In this document: positions 60,328 to 64,000 of the stretch, one piece after another
Numbering within the stretch: the first letter of the stretch is position 1
Layout: each line of letters starts with the position of its first letter
From: Haloarcula sp. CBA1127
GTDB taxonomy: Archaea > Halobacteriota > Halobacteria > Halobacteriales > Haloarculaceae
Assembly (NCBI RefSeq): GCF_001485575.1
Contig: NZ_BCNB01000006.1
Location: 3,038,001-3,102,000 of the forward strand
Length of the DNA: 64,000 nucleotides
Direction: 5' to 3'
Notes under the pieces: generated by a model
Told to the model about the DNA's origin: nothing
Database searches by the model: none
What the model saw: only the letters and a program-made list of their open reading frames with translations
Translations under genes and position numbers: made by a program

Positions 60328-63300
60328 CTATCTAACGCCGCTGAACTCGAATCGTGCGCCGCCGTCGGTGCTCTCAGTCACGGACACCGACCAGTCATGT
60401 GCCGCCGCAATCTCCTTGACGATAGCGAGACCAAAGCCGGTGCCACCATCGGTAGTGGTGTAGCCGCTCTCAAACACTGTGTCGTGTTTTTCCGGCGGGA
60501 TACCACCGCCATCATCGGCGACATAAAAGCCCGAATCGGTGAGATCACCGACCTCGACAGTGACGGCTGGGCCGCCGTGTGTCACGGCGTTGTTGATGAG
60601 ATTCTCGAGGAGCTGGCGAACGCGGCTCTCGTCGGCGTATATCGTGCTCTCGGCAGTGACTTCGAGGGTGGCATCAGACGTCTCGACGGCGTGCCAGCAG
60701 GACTGCACAGTCGATTCGAGGTCGAGCGGTTCCGTTTCGGATACCGTGTCCCCTTCACGGGCGAGCGTCAGCAGATCCTCAATGAGTTCCTTCATGCGGT
60801 CGATTGCACGGTAACAACGGTCGAACTGCTCGTCATTTCCGGTATCTCTGGCGAGGGTGAGTGAGCCTTCGAGGACGCTAAGCGGGTTCCGGAGGTCGTG
60901 ACTAACGATGCTCGCGAACTCTTCGAGCCGGTCGTTCTGTCGCTCCAGTTCTTCTCGGTACTCGATGCGGTCGGAGATATCCCGGGAGATAGCAACGAGT
61001 CTATCTATCTCTCCGTCAGCGAAGATCGGTGTCACCTGCGTCTCCCAGACACCAGTCGGGTGGAGGTCCCGTTCTTCGAACGTGATGGTTTCACCGGCCG
61101 AGACACACCGCTCGTAGTGGTCGGCGATTCGACGACCGCTGTCCGGGCCGGCAGCTTCGACTGGGGTCTGACCGGTCAGTGACTCGGTGTCGAATCCGCT
61201 CTGTCGTTCGTAGGCCTCGTTCGTCCGGACGTAGCGGAACGTCGGATCGTCTGCCGACCCCTCGATGTCGACGAGCGCGATGGCGTCGTTGGTGTTCTCG
61301 AACACCGCCTCGTACTCGTCGGTGAGGCGGGCCAACTCCCGCTCGCGCCGTTTCTGGTCGGTAATGTCGGTCGCAACGACACAGAGAGCATACGGCTCGC
61401 CGTCCTCGTCGAGTATCGGCGTCTTCCGCGTCAGATGTGTCCGCTCCGTCCCGTCGACAGGAATCACCGTCTCGACTTCGACGGTCTCTTTCTGTTCGAG
61501 GGCTCGCTGATCGTCGGCGTGGGTCTGCTCCGCGATGTGGTCCGAGAGAATATCGTAATCGGACATCCCGACAACAGACTCGTCAGCGTCGATCCCGTAG
61601 AGGTCACGGGCCGCGCTGTTGATGAAGAGAAAGCGGCTGTCAGTATCTTTCATCAGGATGTACGTCGGCGCTGTATCGAGAATGACCTGCAGTTTGCGGC
61701 TCGTGTCTTCGAGGGCCTGTTTCCGTTCTTTGTGGTCGGTCACGTCCTGATGGATCCCCACCGCACGGACCGGGTCGCCGTGCTCGTCGCGTTCGAACAC
61801 CTTGCCGATGTCGCGAATCCAGCGGTAGTCGCCGGCGGCCGTCTTGAGCCGGTGGTCACATTCGTAGATCTCCGTCTCGCCATCGAAGTGGGCGTCCAGT
61901 GCTTCGTAGGTCCGATCGCGGTCTTCGGGGTGGATCAGTTCGTCCCAGGTGTCGGCCGACGGGTCGAGTTCGTCGAGCGAGTAGCCGAGCATATCGGCCC
62001 AGCGCTCGTCGAAGGTGACTTCGTCCGTCTTGACGTTCCAGTCCCAGACGCCGAGTTCGGCACCCTCGAGCGCGAGTTCGTGGCGTTCCGTGAGCGTTCT
62101 GAGCTCCTGCTGTCGATCGAGTCTGGAAAGCGCCTCCTCAGTGTTGGCAGCGAGGGTCCGCATCAGTGAGATCGATGCGTCCTCGAACGCATCGGTATCG
62201 GTCGACGCGGCGATTAGCACGCCGTGATCGCCCAGTGGGATCAGAATCTCGCTGCTGATGTCGGTATCGGGGTTGTAGCGGCCAGGATTCGTTGAGACAT
62301 CGTCGAAGACGCGCTGTTCGCCGGATTCGAACACCTCCCAGACGAGGCTGTCGCCCTCGCTAAACGTCGGGTGCTCGTCGATGATCGCCCGTGCCTGATC
62401 GGTCACTGCAGTCGGCCTGAGAGCGTCGGCCGACTCGTCAGCGAGAAAGACTGCGCTGAGTGGCAATCCAAGCAGATCACGCGCGGTTTCGACGACCAGT
62501 TCGGCGACGGCCTCGCGTGACTCGACGTGCATCAGCTCCCGGGTCGTGTCGTGTAGCGCCTCGATACGCTGCTGTCGCTGCCGGCGCTCCGTTATCTCCT
62601 GAAACTGCGAGAAGATCGCGACGGTCTCCCCGTCCTCTCGGATAATGCGGTTGTGCCACTCACAGACGATCTGCTCGCCATCGCCGGTTTCGATGTCGAG
62701 TACTGTGTAGTAGCCCCCGCTACCTTCCTGCAGGGCCGTGATCGTCTCTTCGACCGCATCCAACGCCGAATCCGGGACGAGCGTCTTGAACTCCTTGCCG
62801 ACGAGGTCCGCGTCCCCGCGCCGCAGAATCTTCTCGCCTTTCTCGTTGACCTGAACCACCTCGAAGCTCTCGTCCCATTCGATGACGCCGAGCGGTGACT
62901 TATCGATAAACAGCGAGAGCCGCTTCCGGCTCGCATCCAGTGCTCGCTGTGACCGGTACTGCTCGACCGCGTTGGCGATGCGGTTGGCCAGAATCGTGTA
63001 CTGGTCAGTACCTTGCTGCTTCTGGAGGTAGTCCGTCACACCGGCCGAAATCGCCTCACTGGCCACTTCCTCAGAGCCTTTCCCAGTAAAGAGAATGAAC
63101 GGGAGGTCTTCATCGACAGCCCGGACGGACTCCAGAAACTCGATGCCGTCTTGCTCGGGCATATCGAAATCGGAGACGACGCAGTCGATCGGTTCCTCAC
63201 TGAGCCGGGTCAGTCCCTCATCCGCCGACGTTGCCGAGACCACGTCGAACCGGTCGTCGGTACGACTGAGAAACGCTGCCGTCATCGACGCAAACTCGGG

Positions 63301-63339
63301 GTCGTCCTCGACGTGTAGGACACGCACGACATCGGCCAT
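60328..63339 (-). CDS. Multi-domain hybrid histidine kinase: receiver, PAS, GAF, three PAS, HisKA, HATPase
   Basis: The 1003-residue soluble kinase begins with a receiver (about 5-120; phospho-acceptor Asp57 in CVVSDFDMPEQDG), then PAS (about 145-265), GAF (about 270-420), PAS/PAC (about 430-555), PAS (about 560-680) and PAS (about 690-805). The HisKA domain follows with VSHDLRNPLSVLEG, and the HATPase with NLINNAVTHG, DDGGGIPPEK and GTGFGLAIV. No membrane helix is present, so signals are cytoplasmic. A TATA-like aataagtattt (reverse strand) about 30 nt upstream supports leaderless start at 63339. Its receiver keeps Asp, unlike the related kinase at 45177. Confidence 0.92.
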   Translation of the reverse strand: MADVVRVLHVEDDPEFASMTAAFLSRTDDRFDVVSATSADEGLTRLSEEPIDCVVSDFDMPEQDGIEFLESVRAVDEDLPFILFTGKGSEEVASEAISAGVTDYLQKQQGTDQYTILANRIANAVEQYRSQRALDASRKRLSLFIDKSPLGVIEWDESFEVVQVNEKGEKILRRGDADLVGKEFKTLVPDSALDAVEETITALQEGSGGYYTVLDIETGDGEQIVCEWHNRIIREDGETVAIFSQFQEITERRQRQQRIEALHDTTRELMHVESREAVAELVVETARDLLGLPLSAVFLADESADALRPTAVTDQARAIIDEHPTFSEGDSLVWEVFESGEQRVFDDVSTNPGRYNPDTDISSEILIPLGDHGVLIAASTDTDAFEDASISLMRTLAANTEEALSRLDRQQELRTLTERHELALEGAELGVWDWNVKTDEVTFDERWADMLGYSLDELDPSADTWDELIHPEDRDRTYEALDAHFDGETEIYECDHRLKTAAGDYRWIRDIGKVFERDEHGDPVRAVGIHQDVTDHKERKQALEDTSRKLQVILDTAPTYILMKDTDSRFLFINSAARDLYGIDADESVVGMSDYDILSDHIAEQTHADDQRALEQKETVEVETVIPVDGTERTHLTRKTPILDEDGEPYALCVVATDITDQKRRERELARLTDEYEAVFENTNDAIALVDIEGSADDPTFRYVRTNEAYERQSGFDTESLTGQTPVEAAGPDSGRRIADHYERCVSAGETITFEERDLHPTGVWETQVTPIFADGEIDRLVAISRDISDRIEYREELERQNDRLEEFASIVSHDLRNPLSVLEGSLTLARDTGNDEQFDRCYRAIDRMKELIEDLLTLAREGDTVSETEPLDLESTVQSCWHAVETSDATLEVTAESTIYADESRVRQLLENLINNAVTHGGPAVTVEVGDLTDSGFYVADDGGGIPPEKHDTVFESGYTTTDGGTGFGLAIVKEIAAAHDWSVSVTESTDGGARFEFSGVR

Positions 63340-63362
63340 GAAGTGTATGTGAACGTGTCCAA

Positions 63363-63380
63363 CGAATAAGTATTTGTGCC
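63363..63380 (-). promoter_or_regulatory. TATA-like promoter of the 1003-residue kinase
   Basis: Read on the minus strand the sequence is GGCACAAATACTTATTCG, with the TACTTATT core centred about 31 nt before the kinase ATG at 63339. It is of the same form as the btuF promoter element. Confidence 0.45.
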
Positions 63381-63449
63381 TATCTGTTCGAGTGACAGGA
63401 ATCAGTGCCGCCGCGGTGCCTGACCGAATCCCGAGACCGACCGATCGCG

Positions 63450-64000
63450 TTACTCAGCGCCCCACTCGCGCTGGGTCTTTGGCCGTTCGTCGATGGCTTG
63501 GACGGCGAGTGGCTGGTCGGCGGAGTTGATTGCTTCCAGCGCCGCCTCAGCGCTCTCGTGGGTCGAGAAGTACGTCACAGTCTCCTCGACGCAAGCTTCC
63601 AGCACATCGCGGTCGCGGGAGAGAACGAGGTCGACCTCGCCGCTCTGGATGGCGTCGATGATGGCGTCGGTGTCGTCGTAGTCATCGAAGTCCTGTACGT
63701 CGAAGTGCTCCTCGAAGCCGAGGATCGGTAGATCGACGATGGCCGTCCCCTCAAGCGGGATTGCCTTGCCGACGGCCATCTGGGCCTTCTGGTAGGCCTT
63801 GCCGAAGGAGCCGGCGGTCCCCATGACCTCGCCGGTGGATTTCATCTCGGGGCCGAGACGTGGGTCCGAACCAGGCAGGCGGTCGAACGGCAGGACGACC
63901 TCCTTGACAGAGACCTGCTCGGGAATCTGCTCCTGCACGTCGAGTTCCGAGAGCGTCGCGCCGGACATCACCTTGGCGGCGATCTTCGCGATCGGGACGC
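63450..64000 (-). CDS. carB: Carbamoyl-phosphate synthase, large subunit (C-terminal part; 5' end outside window)
   Basis: The frame is open from the window edge and gives the last roughly 183 residues. It starts VPIAKIAAKVMSGATLSEL, the typical end of the second ATP-grasp half, then EVVLPFDRLPGSDPRLGPEMKSTGEVMG. The C-terminal MGS-like allosteric domain follows (GTAGSFGKAYQKAQMAVGKAIP, then IDAIQSGEVDLVLSRDRDVLEACVEETVTYFSTHESAEAALEAINSADQPLAVQAI), somewhat shorter than the bacterial one. It is on the minus strand, upstream of the kinase gene and facing carA. Confidence 0.93.
   Translation of the reverse strand, partial: VPIAKIAAKVMSGATLSELDVQEQIPEQVSVKEVVLPFDRLPGSDPRLGPEMKSTGEVMGTAGSFGKAYQKAQMAVGKAIPLEGTAIVDLPILGFEEHFDVQDFDDYDDTDAIIDAIQSGEVDLVLSRDRDVLEACVEETVTYFSTHESAEAALEAINSADQPLAVQAIDERPKTQREWGAE

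Overview
The window is a 64 kb stretch of a haloarchaeal main chromosome. The evidence is the high G+C with strong G/C third-position bias, the very acidic predicted proteins, many haloarchaea-specific small membrane proteins and zinc-ribbon proteins, PAS/GAF/receiver histidine kinases, a HalX-type response regulator, a PGF-CTERM-anchored binding protein, Tat-exported and lipobox proteins, archaeal mevalonate-pathway HMG-CoA reductase, NurA and HerA. Protein wording looks most like Haloarcula or a close relative; that is an impression from family knowledge, not a search result. Start codons often sit 25-30 nt downstream of a TATA-like box, as expected for leaderless haloarchaeal transcripts, and I used this to choose several starts.

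Layout. 1-8 kb: end of an HPP-family membrane protein, uridine phosphorylase, small membrane proteins, a winged-helix regulator, a DUF63 protein, deoxyribose-phosphate aldolase, a tRNA methylthiotransferase, a DoxX-like protein, a CDF metal transporter and a HIT protein. 8-16 kb: zinc-ribbon protein, a tandem hairpin repeat, methionine aminopeptidase, isoaspartyl peptidase/asparaginase, isocitrate dehydrogenase, several small membrane proteins, a lipoprotein, a cupin, and HMG-CoA reductase. 16-23 kb: a Tat-exported duplicated-domain protein, an amidohydrolase, and the de novo NAD operon nadA-nadB-nadC, which is preceded by an unusual 30-bp-period repeat array. 23-33 kb: HTH-GNAT acetyltransferase, tRNA 2'-phosphotransferase, phosphoglycerate mutase, NurA nuclease, an ArsR-like/membrane gene pair, an EEP-family hydrolase, a fresh IS6-family insertion with perfect 8-bp target duplication and a probable related MITE, then HerA.

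33-48 kb: two universal stress proteins, a DUF4013 protein, a KaiC-like ATPase, NAD kinase, a PAS membrane protein, a HalX response regulator, and a TetR - COG1361 - MMPL/RND cassette whose divergent promoter carries twin operators. These are followed by a dihydrolipoamide-dehydrogenase-like flavoprotein and a histidine kinase whose receiver has Glu instead of the phospho-acceptor Asp. 47-51 kb: formyltetrahydrofolate cyclo-ligase and a divergent BtuF / BtuC-BtuD cobalamin-type ABC transporter. 51-64 kb: a DUF1998-type helicase, a second histidine kinase, an AI-2E-family permease, an MscS channel, LrpA-like regulator divergent from carA, a palindrome-rich repeat block, a PH-like protein, a 1003-residue multi-PAS kinase, and the 3' part of carB.

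No tRNA, rRNA or CRISPR array was recognised. The most promising undescribed features are regulatory or mobile DNA: the iteron-like array before nadA, the IS6-like MITE beside the intact IS, an 18-bp perfect palindrome between two tiny membrane genes, the twin TetR operators, and a 53-bp hairpin repeat. No single new multi-gene defence or metabolic system stands out.
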